DNA from: Deltaproteobacteria bacterium
GTDB taxonomy: Bacteria; Desulfobacterota; Binatia; HRBIN30; CADEER01
Direction: 5' to 3'
NCBI GenBank assembly: GCA_029262455.1
Contig: JAJCZJ010000104.1
Coordinates: 1 to 61,220 of the forward strand
DNA: 61,220 nucleotides
Position numbers and translations under genes: made by a program
Shown here: positions 54,249-61,220 of the stretch, piece by piece
Position numbering within the stretch: the stretch's first letter is position 1
How the letters are laid out: each line of letters begins with the position of its first letter
Notes under the pieces: generated by a model
Told to the model about the DNA's origin: nothing
What the model saw: the letters and a program-made list of their open reading frames with translations, nothing else
Database searches by the model: none

Positions 54249-54338
54249 GATCGGTAGGGCAGCTCCGCACCAACCAGCCCATATCGCCGATCGCGGGGCA
54301 GATGCGAGCGCAGCGCTAATGCCGCGATCGTCGGCCCA

Positions 54339-54609
54339 CCGGAACCCTACCCCCAACCACCGGGAGGGAGAGGCGCCGCCGAGCCGCAATCACCCGGAAC
54401 CCTACCCCCAACCACGGGGATGGAGAGGCGCCGCCGAGCCGCGTCACCCGGAACCCTACCCCCAACCCCCGGGAGGGAGAGGCGCCGCCGAGCCGCAATC
54501 CCCCGCAACCCTACCCGCAACCCCCGGGAGGGAGAGGCGCCGCCGAGCCGCGTCAGCAGCAGCCCTACCCCCAACCACCGGGAGGGAGAGGCGCCGCCGA
54601 GCCGCGTCA
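54339..54609 (+). repeat. Five-copy 54-bp REP array, left of RAYT
   Basis: Five tandem units of 54-55 bases, starting near 54339, 54394, 54448, 54502 and 54556, each contain GGGAGGGAGAGGCGCCGCCG and AGCCGC. The spacer CCTACCCCCAACC is shared too. The orientation is opposite to the right-hand array at 55177. Frames through it give GGASPSR-like peptides that are not real protein. Confidence 0.88.
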
Positions 54610-54695
54610 CCAGCAGCCGGCACCCTCCCTGTCAATGTTGGCGACCATTTCCGCATTCCATGCGCAGCCCCGTTGCCATTGCTACCCTCGAACAG

Positions 54696-55172
54696 ATGCC
54701 ACTCCCCCATCGCAAGCGGCCGGCGCAATGGCACCCACCTCTCGTCGATAGGGACAGGGACAACCTCGTCTTCGTCACCGTCTGCACGAAAGGCCGGGCA
54801 TCAGTGTTGGCAAACCGAGTCATCCACCACGAACTCGTGCAAGTCTGGTCGGACAAACCATCGTGGCTCGTTGGGAGATACGTCCTGATGCCGGACCACG
54901 TTCATTTGTTCTCCACGCCCGCGAGCCGGTCCTCAGTACCCTTGTCCGGCTGGGTCCACTACTGGAAGTCAGAGCTCACCAAGTCGTGCGAGATGGCCCG
55001 AGGCATTTGGCAACCCGGATGTTGGGACTCACGTCTCCGTACGAACGAAAGCTACGAGTCCAAGTGGGAGTACGTCAGGAACAATCCCGTTCGCGCGGGG
55101 CTCTGTGAAAACGCCGACGACTGGCTGTTTCAGGGCGAGCTTTATGTGCTCGGTAGGGACAGCACAAGCTGA
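54696..55172 (+). CDS. REP-associated Y1 transposase (RAYT)
   Basis: A 158-residue HUH/Y1-type transposase of the RAYT group. The start ATG at 54696 gives MPLPHRKRPAQWHPP. The His-hydrophobe-His motif is MPDHVHLF (His68, His70), and the closing YVRNNPVRAGLCENADDWLF block is a RAYT hallmark; Tyr126 (or Tyr120) is the likely nucleophile. Such enzymes nick single-stranded DNA at REP hairpins. Here REP arrays in inverted orientation lie on both sides, so the unit is nearly complete. Related REP copies occur across the window. Confidence 0.88.
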   Translation: MPLPHRKRPAQWHPPLVDRDRDNLVFVTVCTKGRASVLANRVIHHELVQVWSDKPSWLVGRYVLMPDHVHLFSTPASRSSVPLSGWVHYWKSELTKSCEMARGIWQPGCWDSRLRTNESYESKWEYVRNNPVRAGLCENADDWLFQGELYVLGRDSTS

Positions 55173-55176
55173 ACCG

Positions 55177-55283
55177 ACACGGCTCGGCGGCGCCTCTCCC
55201 TCCCGCTCTATGCTGACGCGGCTCGGCGGCGCCTCTCCCTCCCGCTCTATGCTGACGCGGCTCGGCGGCGCCTCTCCCTCCCG
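55177..55283 (-). repeat. Three-copy 39-bp REP array, right of RAYT
   Basis: Units at 55177, 55216 and 55255 have the form ACGCGGCTCGGCGGCGCCTC then TCCCTCCCGCTCTATGCTG. The core is the reverse complement of the left array's, but the spacer is different and shorter (39 against 54 bases). Same type as at the window ends. Confidence 0.88.
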
Positions 55284-55629
55284 GCATCCGGCTGCTCCGC
55301 CGGCTTCAGTTCAAAGTGACCCTATACCGCGGGGAGGACCTCAATAACCTCACTTCGTGATCTGAGTCACCATCCACGAGAGAAGAAAAAGGACATCCAC
55401 TCGTCGCGACTTGATAAGTTATTGATTTTGGGCCTTTTCGGCGATGTTCAAGAGTGGGTGTCACCTATCTTCTCCGTCGACTCTTCATCGCGCGCTAATC
55501 CCCCTATTTTCGTGGAACCGAATGTCCAGGGTGAAAGTGTCACTCTTCTCCTCCCTCTTCTCCCCGCCACGCATTGGTCTTGAAGATGCTTCGTGGGGAG
55601 CGGGCACTCATGGTCGAGACACTGCCGAC
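55284..55629. other. Intergenic region without recognised gene
   Basis: Between the right REP array and the LysR-type gene I find no supported gene. Near 55457-55580 two similar segments (GTGTCACCTATCTTCTCC and GTGTCACTCTTCTCC) look like remnants of repeats. A short match (CAAAGTGACCC) also occurs inverted near 61018. Confidence 0.4.
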
Positions 55630-56535
55630 TCACGCCAGTGCCTCAGCTAGAACGTCGAATACGACGCGGATGCGGCGGCTCGTGCGGAGCTCGCGGTGGG
55701 TGACGAGCCAGAGGGGAACCGGAACCGGGCCGAAATCCGGTAGGACCTTCTCGACTTCCGGTGTGAGATCGCCGATCTCTTTGAACATCACGGTCATGCC
55801 GAGACCTTGCTTGACCATCTCCCACGCGGTGATGCCGCTCTCGGATGCATACTTGAGATTGGATCTAGTCAACGGCAGGCCCGATGCTTGAACGGCGGCG
55901 AGGTAGCGATCGCGCTGACCGCCGGCGACAAACACGGAATCGGCCAATTGAGCTACCGACGAGGGTCGGCCGTGGCGCTCGAAGTACTCGGGGGCGCCAT
56001 AGAGATGGGCCGTACTGTCGCGCACTTGCTTGGCGATGAGATCCGGCTGCTCAGGGCGAACGTTGCGAATGGCGATGTCGGCTTCGCGGCGTTTGAGATC
56101 GCGGATCTGATTGGAGGCGACCACCTCGACCTCGATAGCGGGGGCCACCGAACGCAGATGCTTCAGCACCGGCGGTAGTAGATAGGCGGAAAAAAGGTCG
56201 CTGGCGGTTATGCAAACCTTCCCTTCGATGGTCTGGGATTGACCGGACGCCGCCAGCGAGATGCATTCCGCCGCCTCGCCCATGGTCTTGACGTGATCTA
56301 GCAGCTCGAGGCCCGCCTGCGTCAGCGACAAAGACCGCCCGACCCGTTCAAACAACGTGACGCCCAACTCCGACTCGAGCCCTGCAACCTGGCGCCCCAA
56401 CGTAGGTTGGGTCAGTCCTAGGGCACGGCCGGCGGCGGATAGTGAGCCCTCTTCCGCCGTCACCAAAAAAGCGCGGGCCTGATTCCAGTCAAACGAAACG
56501 GTCTGCCATTTTCTGGTCTCCATGCATTTTCGCAT
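55630..56535 (-). CDS. LysR family transcriptional regulator
   Basis: A 301-residue LysR-type regulator (297 if the ATG at 56523 is used). The helix-turn-helix is in NQARAFLVTAEEGSLSAAGR and LTQPTLGRQVAGLE (about 18-62). The co-inducer domain covers the remainder (about 95-300). The gene is divergent from a methyltransferase gene with only about 75 bases between them, so it probably controls that gene and itself. The inducer is unknown. Confidence 0.92.
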   Translation of the reverse strand: MRKCMETRKWQTVSFDWNQARAFLVTAEEGSLSAAGRALGLTQPTLGRQVAGLESELGVTLFERVGRSLSLTQAGLELLDHVKTMGEAAECISLAASGQSQTIEGKVCITASDLFSAYLLPPVLKHLRSVAPAIEVEVVASNQIRDLKRREADIAIRNVRPEQPDLIAKQVRDSTAHLYGAPEYFERHGRPSSVAQLADSVFVAGGQRDRYLAAVQASGLPLTRSNLKYASESGITAWEMVKQGLGMTVMFKEIGDLTPEVEKVLPDFGPVPVPLWLVTHRELRTSRRIRVVFDVLAEALA

Positions 56536-56609
56536 ATCAAGAGTACCAATTTTGGCAATTTACCTCCCGCTTGCGCATGGATACACAAGATGCCGAAAGG
56601 AAACCCCAC

Positions 56610-57401
56610 ATGACCCTATCGCTTGCACCCATTTCACACTATGCCGACGAGACGATCCCTGTATTCGCCAGGTGGTTTGGCTCTTGGCAAATCTCCCTCG
56701 AGCGCCGGCCGCTCAGCGTACCCGAGCTGACCCGCCGCTATGACCACTCCGCTCCAGAATGGAGCAAAACTCTCGATCGACTCGGGTTCCCGGACGCCTA
56801 CGCAACCATGCTACGGCGGGTACTGTGTCACGAGGGTTCAGACGTGATCGCTGCCAACACACGTGTTTTGGACTGCGGTATCGGAACCGGCGCTCTGTCG
56901 GCCGCGCTGGCCCGCGTATCGCCCGCCCCCTTCTCACTCGACGGCATCGATATCTCACCACCTATGCTCGAGCATGCCGGTGCAAGCCTGCACGCAAGCG
57001 GAGTGAACGCAACGCTGCGTCGGGGAGACGTTTGCAGGCTGCCCTACAACGACGACTCCTTCGATATCGTGATGACAGCGCACGTACTCGAACACATCGT
57101 CGATCCGAGTATCGCACTCAATGAAATGGTGCGGGTTCTCAAACCCGGCGGCTTGTTCATCGCCAGCCTTACCCGTCGCTCGTTTCTCGGCATGATGATT
57201 CATTTGAAGTGGCGGACCCATCCGGTAGCGCCATGGCAAGCCGTACGCTTGCTGCGCGACAGCGGGTTGCAACACGTAAAGCAGTTCAGCTTCGAAGACA
57301 CTTCGGTCTGCCGGCAATTCAGCGTGCCGTGTACCGGCCGAAAACCGCATTCGCACGAAACCGAAACCATTGACACCAAAACTACAAGCAGATCCCAATG
57401 A
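56610..57401 (+). CDS. SAM-dependent methyltransferase next to LysR gene
   Basis: About 263 residues from the ATG at 56610 (AGGAAA upstream). Class I methyltransferase: LDCGIGTGALSAAL, IDISPPMLEHA, DVCRLPYNDDSFDIVMTAHV and a LKPGGLFIASL motif. The C-terminus (CRQFSVPCTGRKPHSHETE) is polar. A small-molecule acceptor is likely, as in UbiE-like enzymes. It ends in the ATGA that overlaps an in-frame start of the next gene, so the two are coupled. Confidence 0.85.
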   Translation: MTLSLAPISHYADETIPVFARWFGSWQISLERRPLSVPELTRRYDHSAPEWSKTLDRLGFPDAYATMLRRVLCHEGSDVIAANTRVLDCGIGTGALSAALARVSPAPFSLDGIDISPPMLEHAGASLHASGVNATLRRGDVCRLPYNDDSFDIVMTAHVLEHIVDPSIALNEMVRVLKPGGLFIASLTRRSFLGMMIHLKWRTHPVAPWQAVRLLRDSGLQHVKQFSFEDTSVCRQFSVPCTGRKPHSHETETIDTKTTSRSQ

Positions 57402-57454
57402 AGGAAGTCGCAGAGAAGTTACCCACCGCATACACCTCATCTCGAGGAGACATC

Positions 57455-58075
57455 ATGAGCGAGGAGTCAGCGTTCTGGGACAAGATCGCCGAGAAGTATG
57501 CGGCGTCGCCAATCAAGGACATGGACGCATACCTGAAGACCATGGACCGTACCAAGGCGCACTTGTCGGAGCAGGACAGTATCCTTGAGGTCGGCTGCGG
57601 GACCGGATCGACAGCGCTGTTGTTGGCCGATCGCGTCTCGCACATCACCGCTGCCGACATCTCCGCCAACATGATCGACATTGGAAAGCGCAAGGCGCGG
57701 GATCAGGAGGTCGAGAACGTGACCTTCGTACGGGCGGCCCTACCGGATCAGACGCTCGAACCGGAGTCCTTCGACGCGGTCCTCGCGTTCAATATTCTCC
57801 ATCTCGTAAAGGACCTCCCAGCCGTGGTTCGCAACCTGCGCGACGCACTCAAGCCGGGAGGGTTGTTCATTTCCAAGAGCGCCTGCATTGCGAATCGGAC
57901 CCGGTTGTGGGCCGTACCTCTGTTCTTCTTGCGCCTGGCTGGCTTCGCGCCCTACGTGAACTTGTTGACCACCGCCGAATTGGAAGCGGCGATCTCGGAT
58001 GCGGGCTTCGAGCTCGTCGAGACCGGCCTGTACCCGTCGCCGCGCAACCGGTTCATCGTCGCGAGGAAGGTGTAG
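57455..58075 (+). CDS. Second SAM-dependent methyltransferase
   Basis: About 206 residues from the ATG at 57455 (GAGGAGA upstream); an upstream ATG at 57398 gives 225. Motifs: ILEVGCGTGSTALLLA, AADISANMIDIGKRKA and LKPGGLFISKSA. A hydrophobic stretch LWAVPLFFLRLAGFAPYVNLL near residue 155 suggests a lipid-like acceptor or membrane contact. It follows another methyltransferase directly; both may modify one product. Confidence 0.85.
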   Translation: MSEESAFWDKIAEKYAASPIKDMDAYLKTMDRTKAHLSEQDSILEVGCGTGSTALLLADRVSHITAADISANMIDIGKRKARDQEVENVTFVRAALPDQTLEPESFDAVLAFNILHLVKDLPAVVRNLRDALKPGGLFISKSACIANRTRLWAVPLFFLRLAGFAPYVNLLTTAELEAAISDAGFELVETGLYPSPRNRFIVARKV

Positions 58076-58142
58076 TCCTTCGAGGTCGGAGACTCGTGAA
58101 TGTCGAGGTCAGAGACGTGACATTTCGGCGCATCAGGACTGG

Positions 58143-58301
58143 ATGATCCGTGCCTTTGCCGTTGCGCTGCTATTCATCAGTGCCCCGTTCGTCCTCTACT
58201 TCGGCTTCGGCGAGCTCCCGCAAACCCTCGACGAAAGTATCCCATCGTGTGCGCGGATCGTACACCTGGCCGTAGCGGAGCATCTGATTCGCCGTAAGTG
58301 A
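58143..58301 (+). CDS. Possible small membrane protein
   Basis: A 52-residue frame with an N-terminal hydrophobic segment (MIRAFAVALLFISAPFVLYF) and then a polar tail ending in HLIRRK. It lies between the second methyltransferase and a lipoprotein on the same strand. It has no recognised family and a weak start context. Confidence 0.3.
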   Translation: MIRAFAVALLFISAPFVLYFGFGELPQTLDESIPSCARIVHLAVAEHLIRRK

Positions 58302-58338
58302 TCTTGGAAACAAGAAGCACTCGTTGAAAGGAAATCCC

Positions 58339-58854
58339 ATGAGTACTGTTTGTAATTGGACCGCATCGTTGATTGTGGGCTTTGTGATGACGGGGTGCGC
58401 TACCCATAACTACGACTTCGCGGCCGTGCCCAATGGGCCGTCACGTATCACGCGACTTGTGGATGACCTCGATCGGCTCAAGGTAGATGGGGATGCAGGA
58501 GGCGAGGAGTTATATGATGTCGGCTTCGATCCTCTCCTTCATTCACGCTTGCACGTCTTCGCCAAAGTCGATGAAGAAGACACGCCCGCTGCATTCATCG
58601 AGGCTGATATCGAGACGTGCTTGCCGCTGTTCGGCTTCGTCAATGGAAGTGTGAGTCAGTATGACGAGAACCAGCAACTCTTAACTCGGCACGACTTTGA
58701 CTCGAATCTTTGGGGCGCGTTTCGAAATCAAACGGAGCTTATCGCGACTCGAGCAGGTCATCGAGCGAAGACGCGATACACATTCTTGTGGCTCTTCGGT
58801 TGGTGGGGTGAAGAGACATGGCATCCGGCCGCTGAGGCAGATCGCCCTAGCTGA
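58339..58854 (+). CDS. Small lipoprotein, unknown function
   Basis: About 171 residues from the ATG at 58339 (GGAAAT upstream). A lipobox-like VMTGC follows the signal segment (Cys about 20). The mature protein has NYDFAAVPNGPSRITRLVDD and a Trp-rich end (FLWLFGWWGEETWH). No known family is evident. Last gene of the plus-strand run from the methyltransferases. Confidence 0.6.
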   Translation: MSTVCNWTASLIVGFVMTGCATHNYDFAAVPNGPSRITRLVDDLDRLKVDGDAGGEELYDVGFDPLLHSRLHVFAKVDEEDTPAAFIEADIETCLPLFGFVNGSVSQYDENQQLLTRHDFDSNLWGAFRNQTELIATRAGHRAKTRYTFLWLFGWWGEETWHPAAEADRPS

Positions 58855-58993
58855 GTTCGCGCGTTTCCAATCAGGGCTGCAGTCGTTTACGGCTCCTTCC
58901 GCCCCGATTGGAAACGATCCGATAACAGGTAGAACTCTCATGATTCTGAGGCGAACTTGGTGGGCAGGTCAGTATCAGCAGACCTCGAACGGA

Positions 58994-60121
58994 TCACTGC
59001 TTCAGAATCACGACCGAAGCATTCGCGCCACGGCCAACGGTATGCGCCAACCCCACTTTGGCGCCCTGGACCTGCCGCGGTCCCGCTTCACCGCGCAAGT
59101 GCCGGTGAAGTTCGATGACTTGCCCGAGTCCCGACGCCCCTAGGGGTTCACCTTTCGAAAGCAAGCCGCCACTCGGGTTCACGGGAAGACGACCGGTCAT
59201 CTGGGTATGGCCGGACGCGAAGAACGCTCCTGCCTCGCCCGCTCCGCACAACCCGAGTTCTTCGTACGAGTTGAGCTCGCGCGCGCTGTCGGTGTCTTGG
59301 ACTTCGCAGACGTGGATGTCCTCTGGGCCGATGCCAGCTTCCTCGAACGCTGCGGTTGCGGCCAACGTCGTCGGCGGCGGCGCTGTGTCGTCGATCAAGC
59401 CGGCGAGCGGGGTGTGTTCGCCGAGAACCGAACCAGGGAGATGCGAGCGCAAGGCCGATGCTGCGATGGTCGTCCCACTGGCGCCGCGTCGCAATACGAT
59501 CGCCGCCGCGCCTTCGTTTGGTGAGCACAGCATGAACAGTGTCAGTGGATCGCATACCATCTTCGAATCGAGGACCTGTTCAACCGTGAACTGTTTGCGG
59601 AACATCGCGTCCGGATTGTGCACGCCGTTGGCGTGATTCTTGACCGACACTTCGGCGAGCATGCGCCGCGTGACTCCAGACTCCAGCATCAGGCGTTGCG
59701 CGCGCAGTGCGAAGTACGCCGGTGTTACCGCCAGTCCCGCTTCCTCGCGCCACGGTTCGAAGAAGCTCGAGCGGATGATTCCGCGCGGCATCTTTTCCAT
59801 GCCGAAGACCAGCACGGTGTCGTAGCGCCCCGACCGAATTGCGCCGACGCCGAGATCGAGCGCCGCGGCGCCGCTGGCGCAGCCCGCTTCGACGTTGACG
59901 ATCGGCATTCCGGTCATGCCCATTGCCGTGAGAACTTTGTGACCCGCCGCCACCCCTGAGTAGACCGTGCCGCAATAGGCGGCTTGGAACCCGCCGCGCT
60001 CTATGCCGGCGTCCTCGAGCGCTTGCCGAAGTGCGTGAACACCGAGGTCGACGACGCTCTTGTCGTCGAAGCGGCCGAAAGGGTGCATCCCTACTCCGGC
60101 GATCGAAACCTCGACACTCAT
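58994..60121 (-). CDS. Thiolase-like protein (SCP-x/Ltp2 type)
   Basis: A 375-residue thiolase-fold protein. Cys81 in EAGCASGAAA matches the acyl-forming Cys. In the GHP motif of thiolases the His is replaced by Glu (SKGEPLGASGLGQ), and the second catalytic Cys is not seen (AHTVGRGANAS). Such proteins with a DUF35 partner act as lipid-transfer/aldolase-like enzymes on CoA substrates in steroid or fatty-acid breakdown. The DUF35 gene upstream overlaps its start by four bases, so the two probably form a complex. Confidence 0.85.
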   Translation of the reverse strand: MSVEVSIAGVGMHPFGRFDDKSVVDLGVHALRQALEDAGIERGGFQAAYCGTVYSGVAAGHKVLTAMGMTGMPIVNVEAGCASGAAALDLGVGAIRSGRYDTVLVFGMEKMPRGIIRSSFFEPWREEAGLAVTPAYFALRAQRLMLESGVTRRMLAEVSVKNHANGVHNPDAMFRKQFTVEQVLDSKMVCDPLTLFMLCSPNEGAAAIVLRRGASGTTIAASALRSHLPGSVLGEHTPLAGLIDDTAPPPTTLAATAAFEEAGIGPEDIHVCEVQDTDSARELNSYEELGLCGAGEAGAFFASGHTQMTGRLPVNPSGGLLSKGEPLGASGLGQVIELHRHLRGEAGPRQVQGAKVGLAHTVGRGANASVVILKQ

Positions 60122-60522
60122 ACCGTCGGCTCAGGTGCGAAGGCGTAGGTCGTCACTCGCTCGCCATCCTCGGCTGTGTGTAGCGGGCTGATGACAAGTT
60201 TCATCGTCATGCCGCGGTGAAGCTTGGCCAGATCGGGCTCGGTGAGTCGAGTCACGACGCGCAAGCCCTGTTCCAGCTCGACGATGCCGAAACCGAACGG
60301 AACTTGGCCCCGATACCCGGGCGGCGGGCGCAGCACGGAGGTGAACAACCACAGCGTCGCGCGCGGACCCAGCTCCGACTCAGTGCATTCTGAGAGCGAG
60401 CAATACGGGCAAGTATCGCCCTGCGGGAAATGGACGCGTTCGCAACCCGCGCAGTAGCCGCCGATCAGCCGCACAGCGCCATCGGGTCGCTCGCGGAAGA
60501 GCTTGTCGTTGACTAGCCGCAT
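60118..60522 (-). CDS. DUF35/OB-fold zinc-ribbon protein
   Basis: About 134 residues from the ATG at 60522. Two CxxC pairs (GGYCAGCERVHFP and DTCPYCS) form the zinc ribbon, and the remainder, with GYRGQVPFGFGIVELEQG, is the acyl-CoA-binding OB fold. DUF35 proteins are obligate partners of thiolase-like enzymes. The stop overlaps the thiolase start (ATGA). The gene is itself coupled to the small lipoprotein upstream. Confidence 0.88.
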   Translation of the reverse strand: MRLVNDKLFRERPDGAVRLIGGYCAGCERVHFPQGDTCPYCSLSECTESELGPRATLWLFTSVLRPPPGYRGQVPFGFGIVELEQGLRVVTRLTEPDLAKLHRGMTMKLVISPLHTAEDGERVTTYAFAPEPTV

Positions 60523-60532
60523 CAGCTTAGCA

Positions 60533-60958
60533 CTAGGACTCGGGCTTGCCGGGCATTTCCTTGAAGTTGGAAACCTTCCATTCGTCGCCTTCGCGTCGGG
60601 TGTTGACCAGCCAGCGCATTGTAAAACGATCGCCACCCCCGAGCCGGATCGTTCCGTCGTAAACGAAGGAGACGCGGCCCTCGCCCTCTGGGACTTCTTC
60701 GGCCAGCGTGTACGAAACGCCAGGCTGCCTGGTCGAGGCGTCGACCTCCTGTTCGCCGACGAGGCGGATCTCCTCTTCGACCTTATGCTTCGCTAGACCT
60801 GTGCAGTACTCGACCGCGCCAGGCAGATTCATCCGCACATAGTGCTGGTCGAGAAACCTTTCGGCCACACCCTGCGCGGTGTCCGACCCGGCTTTGCAGC
60901 CACCCGCCAACAGCATTGCTAACAGCAGCACCCATCGATTCCGGCTTCTGGTTCTCAC
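60533..60958 (-). CDS. Small lipoprotein upstream of thiolase pair
   Basis: A 141-residue protein with signal and lipobox (LLAGGC, Cys about 21). The mature part has FLDQHYVRMNLPGAVEYCTG and a beta-rich C-terminus (RFTMRWLVNTRREGDEWKVS) resembling NTF2-like or DUF4878 folds. It is the first gene of the thiolase unit. Function unknown. Confidence 0.7.
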   Translation of the reverse strand: MRTRSRNRWVLLLAMLLAGGCKAGSDTAQGVAERFLDQHYVRMNLPGAVEYCTGLAKHKVEEEIRLVGEQEVDASTRQPGVSYTLAEEVPEGEGRVSFVYDGTIRLGGGDRFTMRWLVNTRREGDEWKVSNFKEMPGKPES

Positions 60959-61121
60959 GGGTTATACCTGACCAGAATGCGGCGCCCGGCGCCAGAGCGC
61001 ACGGGGGCGAGCAGTGGGTCACTTTGAGTTTGCCCTCGGCGCGAAGAGAGGGGGATGGGCGAGGGGTCGCCTAGCCGTTCCGGGGCCGAGGCGTGTTGCA
61101 GCAGCCACCTGCTGGAGTTGT

Positions 61122-61194
61122 ACGCAGCTCGGCGGCGCCTCTCCCTCCCGCTCTATGCTGACGCGGCTCGGCGGCGCCTCTCCCTCCCGCTCTA
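61122..61194 (-). repeat. Two REP copies at the right end
   Basis: Two 39-base units (61122 and 61161) are the same as the right-hand array of the RAYT locus, including the CTCTATGCTG spacer. They continue to the edge of the window (a further GGCAAGGCGGCGCC follows). No gene is seen in 60959-61220. Confidence 0.88.
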
Positions 61195-61220
61195 ATCATA
61201 CCCGGCAAGGCGGCGCCACA

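Noticed and set aside
54247-54888. Frames through the REP array giving GEAPPSR/GGASPSR peptides, and long N-terminal extensions of the sulfatase and RAYT
   Set aside because: These are translations of the REP repeats. The genes start after the array at ATG 54248 (minus) and 54696 (plus).
58681-58941. Minus-strand frame of 86 residues near the small lipoprotein
   Set aside because: It has no start context or family and overlaps the lipoprotein gene.

Overview
The window looks like a chromosome segment from an uncultured, GC-rich Gram-negative bacterium, most likely of the Binatota/deltaproteobacterial kind. Three things point there. Many secreted proteins carry EF-hand (dockerin-like) loops of the pattern DxNxDGxVxVxEL followed by a GC-P motif (genes at 24171 and 31241). 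A Cys/Lys/Ala-rich secreted domain is present at 51656. Lipoproteins and Tat-exported proteins are numerous. No rRNA, tRNA, CRISPR array, plasmid or prophage core was recognised. The lineage is inferred from protein style only.

Layout. 1-12.7 kb: a secreted beta-propeller/cytochrome c protein, a Tat-exported amidohydrolase flanked by inverted repeats, a PLP decarboxylase, an IMPase/histidinol-phosphatase-like enzyme coupled to an FGGY kinase, a lipoprotein carboxylesterase, a methyltransferase, and a degenerate histidine kinase. 13.1-20.3 kb: REP-like repeats, a subtilase, dgt, and a cluster of three phage-tail-collar proteins with a Tat-exported protein, a GNAT enzyme, a DUF6916 protein and a frameshifted CSLREA remnant. 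20.5-29.9 kb: a 1,133-residue beta-helix surface protein, an EF-hand/double-rhodanese protein, a TPR-like membrane protein, a bifunctional-nuclease-family protein, a VWA/MoxR pair and an NRDE protein. 30.0-37.1 kb: a coiled-coil lipoprotein and three repeat-rich secreted proteins. Two of these form the most interesting pair of the window: a secreted lysyl oxidase (34866-37127) followed on the same strand by a protein made of 21 lysine-bearing 20-residue repeats (32952-34658).

37.3-44.6 kb: a translationally coupled operon (zincin, methyltransferase, PolB-like exonuclease, uvrB), a lipoprotein, and mdh-sucC without a following sucD. 44.7-52.5 kb: a crotonase, two tandem DUF2330 proteins with an RnfD/NqrB-like membrane protein, a beta-helix/DUF11 protein and a DUF1566 protein. 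52.8-61.2 kb: a sulfatase-like lipoprotein, a REP-associated (RAYT) Y1 transposase between inverted REP arrays, a LysR regulator divergent from two methyltransferases, small exported proteins, and a thiolase-like/DUF35 pair. REP copies of the RAYT family lie at both ends of the window and at several intergenic sites.

How the genes may work together: the lysyl oxidase has the copper-binding HxHxH and the Lys and Tyr of the quinone cofactor. Its neighbour looks like a lysine-rich scaffold, and both share a Cys-bracketed beta module. I infer a cross-linked extracellular or cell-surface matrix. This is inference from sequence and gene order, not a demonstrated function.
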